NCBI GenBank assembly: GCA_031278115.1
Contig: JAITKZ010000053.1
Location: forward strand, 1-18,301
Length of the DNA stretch: 18,301 bases
Direction: 5' to 3'
Origin: Endomicrobium sp.
Lineage (GTDB): Bacteria > Elusimicrobiota > Endomicrobiia > Endomicrobiales > Endomicrobiaceae
The translations under genes were made by a program, and so were the position numbers. Positions 7,820-16,046 of this stretch are shown here, one piece after another (within the stretch, counting starts at the first letter, position 1; the number at the start of each line of letters is the position of its first letter). Under the pieces are notes generated by a model. It was not told the DNA's origin and made no database searches. It saw only the letters and a list, made by a program, of their open reading frames with translations.

Positions 7820-8366
7820 TTTCTAAATCTTCTAAAAGATTGTCCACTCTCACTTTAAGAGTTGTCATATCATTGGAATCGTTTATAAAAATAATGTCTG
7901 CCATATTGGCTGTTTTTCTAAGCTGTTGTCCTGACCCTGAAGTCTGAGATTCCTTTTTTTCAAGTTCTATAAACTTTTCCAATGTTTGAGGATCGCCTGA
8001 TCGTTTCCTTTTCTGCATTCTTTCAAAACGAACACCCTGAGGAGCGTCAACATTTATCAATACAAAATCTTTTCTTTTTCTAAGTTCGTTTACCTCTTTC
8101 GAATGTCTTATTGAAGTTATGCAATATTTACCTTCATCTTTCACTTTTTCCAAAACTTTCTTTGCCAAAACTCCGTTGCCATTTTCTGCACGAAGGTTTG
8201 TGCCAAACGTAATAAGATTTTCTCTTGTAAGCTCGACTCCAGCTTCTTTCATTATCTCTCTTATAACGTCAGACAAAGATAAATGTTTGTATCCGTGTTT
8301 TTGCGATATATAGTCTGCAACTGTATCTTTCCCGGAACAATAAGAACCAGTCAACCCTATAATCAT
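7800..8366 (-). CDS. P-loop nucleotide kinase-like protein (dephospho-CoA kinase/AAA-type fold)
   Basis: 188 residues beginning MIIGLTGSYCSGKDT. The P-loop GSYCSGKD (7-14) has Asp where most Walker A motifs have Ser or Thr, immediately followed by Thr15. FVLINVDAP resembles the strand before the base-binding region of nucleoside/CoA kinases, and RFERMQKRKRSGDPQT has the arginine-rich lid typical of such enzymes. The C-terminal ADIIFINDS strand is also as in CoaE-like proteins. Conserved CoaE substrate motifs are not clear, so a deoxynucleotide or other small-molecule kinase is equally possible. I chose the ATG at 8364-8366 because AGAGGT lies five bases upstream and the P-loop strand follows at once; an in-frame extension to 8408 would run into the broken gene upstream. 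It overlaps the flavoprotein start. Confidence 0.85.
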   Translation of the reverse strand: MIIGLTGSYCSGKDTVADYISQKHGYKHLSLSDVIREIMKEAGVELTRENLITFGTNLRAENGNGVLAKKVLEKVKDEGKYCITSIRHSKEVNELRKRKDFVLINVDAPQGVRFERMQKRKRSGDPQTLEKFIELEKKESQTSGSGQQLRKTANMADIIFINDSNDMTTLKVRVDNLLEDLENERRNF

Positions 8367-8386
8367 TTTATACCTCTGTATATTTA

Positions 8387-8674
8387 CTAAGGACTGTATT
8401 TGTGGCAATTTTGACTATACACTTTTACAGGGTTTTCCCCGCATAGCGGAGCATGAAAATCGCTAGGAAAAAATATTGCGAAATGACCTTCGTTATAAGA
8501 ATGTTAAAATCAGGTTTATCATTGAAAAGTTCTATATCTTTTGCTTTATCGTAATCTTTATATATTTGACCACAGTCCAACAAACTCCTATAACCTATTA
8601 CATCACACCCATCAACAATATAGTAAACATCAACATACTTTTTATGAACTTCCAATCTTTGTTCTCTGAGAGCT
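8387..8674 (-). pseudogene. YhcH/YjgK/YiaL-family (DUF386) gene, truncated and frameshifted
   Basis: The minus strand reads LREQRLEVHKKYVDVYYIVDG and continues to DYDKAKDIELFNDKPDFNILIT, which is the conserved body of the YhcH/YjgK/YiaL family (LExHRKYIDIQYxxEG ... YDxxKDIxFF). The frame is then lost. One base later EGHFAIFFPSDFHAPLCGEN appears in another frame, the family's HFAIFFPxDxHxP metal-site motif, ending at a TAG at 8387-8389. One missing base near 8490-8491 (ACGAAGG where ACNGAAGG would keep frame) explains the break. The roughly 50 residues normally preceding the LExHRKYID motif are absent: homology starts at the 3' flank of the initiator tRNA. Relatives are cupin-like proteins tied to sialic acid or sugar metabolism. 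This copy is almost certainly inactive. Confidence 0.8.
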
Positions 8675-8676
8675 TA

Positions 8677-8750
8677 TTGCGGGGGCAGGATTTGAACCTG
8701 CGGCCTTCAGGTTATGAGCCTGACGAGCTACCGAGCTGCTCCACCCCGCG
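8677..8750 (-). tRNA. initiator tRNA-fMet (CAT anticodon)
   Basis: A 74-base cloverleaf with acceptor arm CGCGGGG/CCCCGCA. C1 faces A72, the unpaired end that marks bacterial initiators. The D stem GAGC/GCUC contains A11-U24, another initiator mark. The anticodon loop is CUCAUAA, the T arm is GCAGG-UUCAAAU-CCUGC, and the variable loop has five bases. CCA is not encoded (TAA follows the discriminator A at 8677), so it must be added enzymatically. The anticodon stem is UCAGG/CCUGA, so the usual three stacked G-C pairs are reduced to A29-U41, G30-C40 and G31-C39. A near-consensus promoter lies just upstream. Confidence 0.97.
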
Positions 8751-8762
8751 ATTATAGAGAGA

Positions 8763-8792
8763 ATTGTACACATTTTTGTTTATCAGTGTCAA
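8763..8792 (-). promoter_or_regulatory. strong sigma70-type promoter of the initiator tRNA
   Basis: Perfect -35 TTGACA (8787-8792) and -10 TACAAT (8763-8768) with an 18-base spacer on the minus strand. The start would lie about six bases before the tRNA 5' end. It may also serve the YhcH relic, the kinase-like gene and the flavoprotein gene if transcription continues past the tRNA, where no clear terminator is seen. Confidence 0.7.
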
Positions 8793-8805
8793 ATTTTCCT
8801 GCTTG

Positions 8806-9096
8806 TTACCCTATTTTTTCAAGAGCTTTTAAGACTGAAATACCGGTCACAATACCGATTTTTTGAGCGTTTGTTGTAGAGCTTAGTATATTCTTATTTA
8901 ACATATCGTCAACTGTTTTTACTCCTGTCACAATAGCTGCGACATTGTTCATTTTTTCTGCTGTTTCAAGATTTAAATAACCACACATTATAAAACCTTT
9001 GCTGCCTTTTATAAAAGCCAAATTACTCCCAGGATACATTTCTCCTTCAAACCCCCAATATTTTTTACCATTTAACAAAAATTCTTTTAGAGTCAT
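8806..9096 (-). CDS. DUF1805 (YunC-like) family protein
   Basis: A 96-residue protein matching the DUF1805 family in size and layout. The central GFIMCGYLNLETAEKMNNVA and AIVTGVKTVDDML are the family's most conserved stretches (typically YIMCGYLNxExAExxGDxAAxVxGVxTFxDML), followed by a GIVTGISVLKALEKIG tail. The fold is a small cytosolic alpha/beta domain; no biochemical role is known to me. AGGAG six bases upstream of the ATG supports the start. It is the last gene of the unit with the GT39, barrel and GH57 genes, 71 bases after the GH57 stop, and is followed closely by the tRNA promoter on the same strand. Confidence 0.9.
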   Translation of the reverse strand: MTLKEFLLNGKKYWGFEGEMYPGSNLAFIKGSKGFIMCGYLNLETAEKMNNVAAIVTGVKTVDDMLNKNILSSTTNAQKIGIVTGISVLKALEKIG

Positions 9097-9167
9097 TTGT
9101 TTCTCCTAAAACATTTAAATATATATAATTAAGAATCTAAAAATGTAAAATGATCATGTTTTCCAAT

Positions 9168-11272
9168 TTAATTTCTGATAGGTTTTGGTATCTCTACAAC
9201 CGTTTGATATGGACATCTTTCAATTTCAGAATTATTTTTGTTTACAGCTATCACAAATTTTATCTTGTCATATTCCTCAGGGATACTTAAGAAAGAAAAC
9301 GGTAAAGCTAACTCCGCGCTTTTATCAAAAATAGCGCTTGCAACAGCGTCTATATTTTTTCCTGTCCCATCTACAGCTAGCATTTTATTGTCTGGTTTAA
9401 AACTTAAAATTATATTTGTTTCTATAGGCTTTAAAAATAGTATTTTTAAAGAAAGTTCTTCTAAAAGTTCTTCATTAAAATTAAATTTTAAATATAAATT
9501 ATCAAGGTCAAAACCATAATTAAAAGATCTTAACACTGTAGAGACTTGATGCATTGCTCCGCCGCTTGCACCGGTCTTATAAAAACTTGACTTTTTCCAT
9601 TCATCAAAATCTGAGCTTTTACCATCAATCTTTGGAGAAATAGATAATGCCGGATTTAGACTATACTTTTGGTTGGAATTATTCCCTATTACTTCAAACA
9701 AGGTTTCAGGCGCAGCTAGTCCGAGAGACTCGTACACCTTTATTAAGTGCTGCCTGTATAAAAAATCAAAATCAGTATCGTTTGATGAAGAACGATCGTC
9801 CCCGTACCACCAATTCCAATCAGATCCCTCAGCCGCATGAAAAGCATTCCAAGCCGTTTTTATATTTTCGGAATCGCCCAAATTTAATTTGTCTATCAAA
9901 ACATCTCTTGCCACAGATAAACAATCCCAAGATTTATTATCCTCAGCGCTACCTATCCAAACGCCAAAATTTCCGTTAATCCACGAACCCGCTGTTAAAT
10001 TTGTTATTATGTCTTTCGGAGAAAATTTTGCAAGATAGTCACTTACTCTTACCGTTTCTATATCATCGTCAGCGCTTAGTTTTTCATAAAGTTTTGTTAA
10101 AAAATCCCAACCATCGTTTTTATAATACTCCCAGCAATTATCTCCGTCTAAAATGACTGATACAAGAGGATAGTCTGTAAGCGAGCTTGCATATTCTCCT
10201 ATACTTTTAATCTTAGCTATAAAATCATTTGCAGCATCTTCAGCATTCCATTTAGAATACACAAAACCTATGGAATCGGAAAGTCCGTGATCTCTAAAAA
10301 TTATGTTTAAATTCTTACCGTTTATGTTTAATTGAAACGGCTTAAATAAATGTCTTCTGTCGCTTGATATGTCTTTTACACTGTTAAACAAAACCGCTTC
10401 GTCCGTTGCCGTCCACTTTATTCCTGCTTCGGAAATAAGTTCAACCACAGCGTTTGACACAGACCCTTCCGAATGCCACATTCCCGACGGTTTAACGCCA
10501 AATCGTTCTTCATAATAAGAAATGGCGTTTTCAATATGCCATAAAGCGTCTTCGGGATGAACAAATCTTTTTTTTGCGGCAAATTTATGCTAGGCGTCGC
10601 CTCTTTTGCCGCGTCTGTGTCGCAAAGCAAAGGAAGAATTGGGTGATAAAAAGGCGTTACGGTAACTTCAATCTGCCCTCTCTTTTGAGCTTCTTTATGT
10701 TTAGAAACTATCTTCCCACAGATTTCAATCTGTTTATCAATAAGTTTTCTTTTTTCATCTTCGCTAAAATCTTTCCCTTTATCATGCAAAAATTTAATAA
10801 ATTCGTCGCTTTTGCGCCAATAAGGATCAAACCACGACAAATTAAACCAAACCTGCAAATCTCTAAAATCCTGCTCTTCAAAAAGACTTCCGTCTATTTT
10901 TTGAGATTTCTTGTTGTAAAGCTGAGAGTAACGTGGAAAAGGCAAAATCATATTCTCTAAGTTTGCTAAAAAGAAATTTGCCAAAATAAAAGTTCTCTCA
11001 TCTTGTGTCAAGAGTTTTGCGTCTTTTAAGGTTAAATCCATAAATCTGTCTTTGGCTTTCCCCGAAGCATATTCTTCAAGCTGCATTAACAAAGATGGAA
11101 CTAAATTTATGTTGGATTTTATTTTAGGAAAACCGTCAAGTATTGCAACCATGTCGTAGTAATCTTTGGTAGCACGAAGCCTTACCCACGGAAGCTCATA
11201 CACGCCCGTAGCTGGATTTTTGTACATAGGCTGATGCTGATGCCACAAAAAAGCCAAGTAAACTTTTTTCAT
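9168..11272 (-). pseudogene. glycoside hydrolase family 57 (alpha-amylase/glucanotransferase type), split by a frameshift
   Basis: Two overlapping frames make one GH57 protein of about 700 residues, normal for this family. The N-terminal frame (11272 to about 10570) has FLWHQHQPMY (residues 9-18) and VTPFYHPILPLLCDTD, then leaves frame after LPQK. The other frame continues with RFVHPEDALWHIENAISYYE, then GMWHSEGSVS, whose Glu (about 269 in the joined protein) is the family's nucleophile, and VILDGDNCWEYY, whose Asp (about 376) is the acid/base position. NWWYGDDRSS and a C-terminal beta-rich domain ending near 9168 follow. The break is an A8 run at 10568-10575; nine A residues would restore the frame. 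GH57 enzymes act on glycogen or maltodextrins, usually in the cytoplasm, and no signal peptide is seen. AAGG seven bases before the ATG lies in the end of the preceding gene, whose stop is one base away. All catalytic residues survive, so it could be a recent loss, a sequencing error, or expression by slippage. Confidence 0.88.
10568..10575 (-). other. A8 homopolymer at the GH57 frame break
   Basis: The coding strand reads CCG C followed by eight A and GATTT. With eight A residues the frame goes to KKDLFIPK and soon leaves the family; with nine (or six) it gives KRFVHPED and joins the conserved downstream part. Runs of this kind are prone to polymerase slippage, both in replication and in transcription. 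Confidence 0.85.
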
Positions 11273-11273
11273 G

Positions 11274-12599
11274 TTAGAACCTTGAAATTATTCCCAATTG
11301 AAATAAATATGACGAATCCATATTTGCAAAAACTTTATCCGCTTTTGACGGCGGCGTGTACAATGCAAAATCAAAAATTACATCAAAATAATGCTTGTAT
11401 TTATATTTAACAAAAAAATCAAACTCTTTGCCTAAATCCGCCTTTGCTCCGTAAATTTTAGCAAATCCAGCATCTCCCGCGTCAGCAGGTGCATCCGACG
11501 CTGAAAAAAGAAAGTAGGCAATTCCTGCACTAACTGCATTAAGTGGGCAAATACCAAAAGAGAATCCTAATGTGTTTATTCCGTAATATCCATTTGGTAT
11601 TACAACAAATGAATCAGTAGTATTTGCGGCAAATAATGCTCCATATCCTATTCTTTGCAAACCATCGTATCTTTTTGCAAACGTAGGACTAAAACAATTT
11701 TCCTCTTTAGCTCCGGAATATGTAAATAAAATATTAGCGTTGGCATCCTTTTTTAATACCTCACCATGCCATGCCCCGTTTAAACTAAACATATACGCAT
11801 CATAATCAATTTTTTGCGCATTGTCTTTTGATAAATATCCTTTTTGTTGAGCGGCTTCAACGACATAGTCATACTTTTCGCCAACGCGTGCTATGCGTAA
11901 ATCGTAAAAAGTTTTATTATCATATTCAATCTTATTTGAAGGATTTTCGGAATTTTTCGTAGATACTCCTTTTTTATATAAAAACCCAGAATTATTGCGT
12001 TCTTGGCAGATTGTAAACTCAATAAAAGAATCAAAATTAAAATTGGCTCCACAAAAATTAAAATTTTCATTTGGAACTTTGGAAGCAAACATATCTATTA
12101 TTAAAAACTTAGACAGCTCAACCGTTGCCTCAGCTCCAAGCAACCCAGTGTTATCGCTATCTACTACAAGTCCGCTGCCATAATGAAATTCTTGTTTCCC
12201 GATATATATAGTATATGGAAAAGAAAAATCTTTTTCGGTTTTAAATTTAAGAAAAGCTGTTTCTAAAAAGAATGGAAAATCTTTATCTTCGTAAGGCATT
12301 GCAAAAGCATTGTCATATTTTCCTGAAAAACCATATGAAGCAATTTTTGCAGACATTTCAATTCTTTTGTCAAATTTTCCTATCACATTTAAATTTAAGT
12401 ATTGAGAAAAAATATCTGCAGAGTTGTGCTTTGCTGATGTATAATCTATATTTGAATAATATGCTGTTCTAAATTGCAAGTCGTAATCTAAAGCAAGAAA
12501 AATTGTTGGCGTAACAGAGACATTTACCGAATCAGATTGATCCGCAAGAAGAGAAGATGCCGCAAACAGAAACATTAAAATCGCAAATGCGTATCTCAT
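11274..12599 (-). CDS. outer-membrane beta-barrel protein (porin-like)
   Basis: From the ATG at 12597-12599 the protein has a clear signal peptide: a short basic start MR, a hydrophobic core AFAILMFLFAASS and a likely cleavage after LLA. About 420 mature residues follow with alternating polar/aromatic strands and short turns, such as YDLQFRTAYYS, YTIYIGKQEFHYGSGL and FDFFVKYKYKHYFDVIFDFAL, and no long hydrophobic helix. It ends LGIISRF, with the C-terminal Phe expected of proteins inserted by BamA. Large barrels of this look include the alginate-export type, but I cannot fix the family or substrate. An in-frame TTG at 12636-12638, directly after the GT39 stop, would add 13 residues; it has only a weak GAAGAAG upstream, and the ATG has no evident SD, so the start is uncertain. 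It lies between the GT39 and GH57 genes. Confidence 0.8.
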   Translation of the reverse strand: MRYAFAILMFLFAASSLLADQSDSVNVSVTPTIFLALDYDLQFRTAYYSNIDYTSAKHNSADIFSQYLNLNVIGKFDKRIEMSAKIASYGFSGKYDNAFAMPYEDKDFPFFLETAFLKFKTEKDFSFPYTIYIGKQEFHYGSGLVVDSDNTGLLGAEATVELSKFLIIDMFASKVPNENFNFCGANFNFDSFIEFTICQERNNSGFLYKKGVSTKNSENPSNKIEYDNKTFYDLRIARVGEKYDYVVEAAQQKGYLSKDNAQKIDYDAYMFSLNGAWHGEVLKKDANANILFTYSGAKEENCFSPTFAKRYDGLQRIGYGALFAANTTDSFVVIPNGYYGINTLGFSFGICPLNAVSAGIAYFLFSASDAPADAGDAGFAKIYGAKADLGKEFDFFVKYKYKHYFDVIFDFALYTPPSKADKVFANMDSSYLFQLGIISRF

Positions 12600-12638
12600 A
12601 TAGATTGGAATTGTACTATTTTGTTTTTCGCAATTCAA

Positions 12639-14063
12639 TTACTTCTTCATTTCATAACCGCTGCTTTCAACAACTGCATATTGACGAATAGGAATTCCGT
12701 TTCTTGAAACCACTATAATATCCGCATTTTTAATTTTACTAAAATCGTCTTCCATATCTTTGTCCACATTCACAACCGCAATTTTTGAATAAGCCAGATC
12801 ATCTGGAATAGTCCAATACCTAAACTGATTTACAGGTACCGGTCCCGTTAATACTTTTAATTCGTTCTTTGTGTAATAAGCCATGGCGCCGCCCCACTGC
12901 TGAGTATCTGCTATAACATATTTAATATTTCTTTTTACAAGATTATCTCCAAGCTCTCTCCACCCATAGAACCAATTAGTGGCATCAGCAACAACAGCAT
13001 GACGTGAAAAAAGCCCTAAAGGAACAATCGCATACTTAACGTGCAAACCCAAAAGAAAAGATATAATAAAATTAAATACTGTCCCATAAATAAGAATCTT
13101 TCTTTTTATTTTTGAGTTATTTTCAAGCAAATAAGCACAACACATAATGCTGAAAGCAAAATAAGCAAAGGCAGGCCAATTTGCTCCTGGATTTCTTTTT
13201 AAAGCCGTGAACAAAAAAAACATTATTATTGGTACAGAAAAAGATGCAATAAAAATCTTTTTTGAATTTTTTGAACAAAAATAACCGACTGCAGCAACAA
13301 TACCGGAAATAAAAATAATAGGACCTGCAGCAAGACACTGTGAACCCAAATAATCAAAAATATAATCAAAATGAATTGTATTGCTCGTCAAGCCGTGACA
13401 AATTTGAAATGTGAAAGATACCCATTCATGCTGTAAATTCCAAATAATAACAGGCAGAAATACAATAAAAGAGACAATAAACATGAGATAGAAATGTTTA
13501 TTTTTAAGCCAGCACCATTTTCTGTCTGCAATTATATATACAAAAAGACTTAATCCAAATAATATGGCAGTATATTTTGACAGTAGAGCCAAGCCAAAAA
13601 ACAAGCCTGTTATATACCAATACTTTGTTTGGTTAGTTTTAATCAAATGCCACAGATAATAAACACTCAAAGAGAAAAACAAAAATACAGGAGTGTCAGG
13701 GGTTATTATTATTGAGGCTGTCATCATTTCAGGCAAAGTATTTAATACGATAACAGATGCCGCGGCTATATTTTCATTAAAAAGTTTTTTAGCCAGATTC
13801 CGTATCAAAAAACTGAGTATTATAGTTGTTATTATAGAAGAAAATCTTACTGCCAATTCAGAGTTGGAAAATAATGTAGTTACTTTTATAAACCACGCCA
13901 CCATTGGAGAATGGTCAAAGTATCCTAGAGCTAAATGTTGGGACCAAAGCCAATAATATGCCTCATCTGGATGAAGTTCTATAGAAGCAGACAAAAATAT
14001 TTTAAACAAAACAACAAGACCAGCAATAAAAAAAGCGTTTTTTTTGCAAAATAATCTATCCAT
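12639..14063 (-). CDS. GT39-family (ArnT/PMT-like) membrane glycosyltransferase
   Basis: A 474-residue integral membrane protein with about ten or more hydrophobic segments and a hydrophilic C-terminal domain from about residue 370. After the first helix comes HPDEAYYWLWSQ, whose Asp33-Glu34 pair is the catalytic acidic motif of the first periplasmic loop in GT39/ArnT enzymes, followed by YFDHSPMVAWFI. These proteins take a sugar from a polyprenyl-phosphate carrier on the periplasmic face and attach it to lipid A, another lipid or a protein. It is a paralogue of the N-terminal half of the fusion at 16047-18176, which has TIDEAHYWVYSK and YFDHPPLIGYII at the same place. TGGAG five to six bases before the ATG supports the start. 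It heads the minus-strand unit and is divergent from the GT9 gene. Confidence 0.93.
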   Translation of the reverse strand: MDRLFCKKNAFFIAGLVVLFKIFLSASIELHPDEAYYWLWSQHLALGYFDHSPMVAWFIKVTTLFSNSELAVRFSSIITTIILSFLIRNLAKKLFNENIAAASVIVLNTLPEMMTASIIITPDTPVFLFFSLSVYYLWHLIKTNQTKYWYITGLFFGLALLSKYTAILFGLSLFVYIIADRKWCWLKNKHFYLMFIVSFIVFLPVIIWNLQHEWVSFTFQICHGLTSNTIHFDYIFDYLGSQCLAAGPIIFISGIVAAVGYFCSKNSKKIFIASFSVPIIMFFLFTALKRNPGANWPAFAYFAFSIMCCAYLLENNSKIKRKILIYGTVFNFIISFLLGLHVKYAIVPLGLFSRHAVVADATNWFYGWRELGDNLVKRNIKYVIADTQQWGGAMAYYTKNELKVLTGPVPVNQFRYWTIPDDLAYSKIAVVNVDKDMEDDFSKIKNADIIVVSRNGIPIRQYAVVESSGYEMKK

Positions 14064-14157
14064 GAAAACTCCAAATAAATGAATTCATAGACTAATGATT
14101 TTACTACTTTCTATACGGTGTTGCAATGTCGGGCAAGATTTGCTAGCTTTATAAATT
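14064..14157. promoter_or_regulatory. divergent promoter region between the two glycosylation units
   Basis: These 94 bases must drive both directions. The self-complementary TTGCAA at 14121-14126 could act as a -35 element for either strand. On the plus strand a poor TAGCTT lies 17 bases on, almost at the GT9 ATG; on the minus strand TAAATC or TATAGA are weak -10 candidates. No element is convincing by itself. The plus-strand gene has no SD in this stretch. Confidence 0.35.
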
Positions 14158-15300
14158 ATGATAGAAAATACTGATTCTTTTGAAGCTTTCACCGATTGTT
14201 CTAAATTTCCGTTAGACAGACCATGTGTTTACCAAAAAAATAATAACGCTACTTGTAAAGAATGTAAAAACTATTCAAAACTCTCAATCAAGAAAGATAA
14301 TAAACGTATTCTAATTGTTAAACTTGGCGCTATGGGTGATGTTTTAAGAACTACTTTTATTTTAAAAGGTTTAAAAGAACTTCACCCTAAAAGTGAAATA
14401 TCTTGGATTGTTGATACAAAAAATGCTGCTGTTCTTGAAGGCAATAATCTGATAGATAAAATAATACATAATGACGGAAATGTCATAAAATATATTGTAA
14501 ACAAATTTTTTGACATTGTTATCAACTTAGATTTAGCTTTTGAAAGTTTATCTCTTACAAAACTTTCAAACAAAAAAGAAGTCTTAGGTTTTAGTCTGGA
14601 CGATGACAGAAACATCATAACTTCAAACAATTATGCTAAAGAATGGCTTAAAACAAGCGCTTATGATAAGCTTAAGAAAGCCAACACTTTTACATATCAA
14701 TATTGGATGTCTAAAATAGCCGAACTCCCAAAAGACAATTATGAAATAATTGTTCCTTTGCAAAAAAATTCAATAGAGAAAGCTGAAAAATTTTTAAAAG
14801 GCAACAATATAAACAGTGACAAAAAAATTATAGGAATAAACCCCGGAGCAGGCAATAGGTGGAAATTAAAAAAATGGACATCAAAAGGGTTTATTGAAAC
14901 CGCAAAATATTTCTCGCAAAAAGGATATTTTGTTTTATTGCTTGGTAGCATTCAGGATAAAAGCGAAATTGACTTGATTTTAAAAGAAAATATACCAAAT
15001 GTTATCTCAACAGGAATTGACAATAGTATTCCAGATTTCTTTGCAAAGATAAATCTATGCGACATAGTTTTGTGCGGAGATACTATGGCTTTGCACGCCG
15101 CCGCCGGACTTAAGAAAAATATCGTAGCTCTTTTTGGTCCAACTTCAGTCAATGAAATAGAAATATACTCCAAAGGCGTAAAAATACAATCTAATAAAAA
15201 TTGTGTAGTTTGTTATAAACAAGAATGCGATTTAATTGATAACTGCATGGAGTCAATCGCAGCAAAAGATGTTATAAAAGCAATTGAGCAATATTTATAA
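14158..15300 (+). CDS. GT9-family (heptosyltransferase-like) glycosyltransferase with cysteine-rich N-terminus
   Basis: A 380-residue soluble GT-B enzyme. RILIVKLGAMGDVLRTT (50-66) is the N-terminal signature of ADP-heptose:LPS heptosyltransferases, with Asp61 at the catalytic position. The C-terminal donor half has INPGAG (227-232), VLCGDTMALHAAAG (304-317) and ALFGPTS (324-330). In this family it adds a heptose-like sugar to the inner LPS core at the cytoplasmic membrane face. Before the GT-B fold, DRPCVYQK...CKEC brings Cys14, 23, 33 and 36, a C-x-Y-x-K...CxxC extension known from some family members, and the C-terminus adds Cys349, 352, 357 and 363; together they might bind a metal. No SD precedes the ATG, so a leaderless message is possible; the extension argues for this start. 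It is the first gene of the plus-strand unit. Confidence 0.92.
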   Translation: MIENTDSFEAFTDCSKFPLDRPCVYQKNNNATCKECKNYSKLSIKKDNKRILIVKLGAMGDVLRTTFILKGLKELHPKSEISWIVDTKNAAVLEGNNLIDKIIHNDGNVIKYIVNKFFDIVINLDLAFESLSLTKLSNKKEVLGFSLDDDRNIITSNNYAKEWLKTSAYDKLKKANTFTYQYWMSKIAELPKDNYEIIVPLQKNSIEKAEKFLKGNNINSDKKIIGINPGAGNRWKLKKWTSKGFIETAKYFSQKGYFVLLLGSIQDKSEIDLILKENIPNVISTGIDNSIPDFFAKINLCDIVLCGDTMALHAAAGLKKNIVALFGPTSVNEIEIYSKGVKIQSNKNCVVCYKQECDLIDNCMESIAAKDVIKAIEQYL

Positions 15301-15347
15301 TTTATAAGTTCCTATCTTACAGCTCAAATACTCAAATAGAGGTTTTT

Positions 15348-16046
15348 ATGAAAACTGTTGTAATGGTGCCGACATATAACGAAGCTTCCAATATAAAGTT
15401 GATGATTGATGAAATTTTAAATTGTGGAGTCAATGTAGATGTTTTGATTGTAGATGATATGTCTCCTGACGGAACGTATAAAATAGTTGAAGAAATATCA
15501 AAAACAAATAATAAAGTACATCTTCTATTAAGAAAAGAGAAAAAAGGTCGTGGATATGCCGGCAAAGACGGATTCTTAAAAGCTCTTGATATGAGAACTG
15601 ATTATATAGTTGAAATGGATGGAGATGGCTCTCATTCCCCTAAATATATCCCAGAATTTTTAAAAACAATAGAAAATTATGATGTAGTTATAGGATCGCG
15701 CTATATCAAAGGCGGAAAAGATGAAGAGAGATCAATACTCAGACAAATAGTAAGCAATTTTTCAAGACGTTATTTGTCTTTTGTATTGGGAGTTAAAATA
15801 CAAGATCCTACTTCTGGTTATAGAATGTTTAAAAGAGAAGCTCTAACTAAATTCGCTGCTGAATTAACGGCAAGCGACCCTTTTATAGTTACTGAAGTTC
15901 TATACAAAATTAAAGAAAAGAATTTGAAAGTCAAAGAATACCCGATAATATTCCTTGCCAGATTTTCAGGTAAATCAAAACTTCGCCTAGGAACTTTAAT
16001 AACATACTTATTCAAAGTTTTAAAACTTAAATTAACAGGAAGATAA
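15348..16046 (+). CDS. GT2 polyprenyl-phosphate sugar synthase (Dpm1-like)
   Basis: A 232-residue GT-A glycosyltransferase that should load a hexose from a nucleotide sugar onto polyprenyl phosphate at the cytoplasmic face. MVPTYNEASNI (6-16), VDDMSPDGT (35-43), the DxD metal site Asp91-Gly-Asp93 in VEMDGDGSH, VIGSRYIKGG (114-123) and DPTSGYRMFKR (153-163) match dolichol-phosphate mannose synthases. It has no C-terminal membrane helices, as in the soluble, single-domain Dpm1 form. AGAGGT four bases upstream of the ATG is a good SD. It lies 47 bases after the GT9 gene and its stop codon is directly followed by the ATG of the GT39-PAP2 fusion, so enzyme and likely consumer are made together. 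The sugar cannot be read from sequence (mannose, glucose and modified hexoses are all possible). Confidence 0.94.
   Translation: MKTVVMVPTYNEASNIKLMIDEILNCGVNVDVLIVDDMSPDGTYKIVEEISKTNNKVHLLLRKEKKGRGYAGKDGFLKALDMRTDYIVEMDGDGSHSPKYIPEFLKTIENYDVVIGSRYIKGGKDEERSILRQIVSNFSRRYLSFVLGVKIQDPTSGYRMFKREALTKFAAELTASDPFIVTEVLYKIKEKNLKVKEYPIIFLARFSGKSKLRLGTLITYLFKVLKLKLTGR

Noticed and set aside
8366..8408. Longer start for the kinase-like protein at 8408
   Set aside because: The extra 14 codons overlap the YhcH relic in another frame and have no SD, whereas the ATG at 8364-8366 has AGAGGT at the right distance and directly precedes the P-loop strand.
8476..8757. 93-codon plus-strand frame across the tRNA and YhcH relic
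   Set aside because: It is antisense to a well-supported tRNA and to a recognisable pseudogene, and resembles no protein family.
9647..9979. 110-codon plus-strand frame inside the GH57 gene
   Set aside because: Composition is that of an antisense shadow; the opposite strand carries conserved GH57 sequence throughout.
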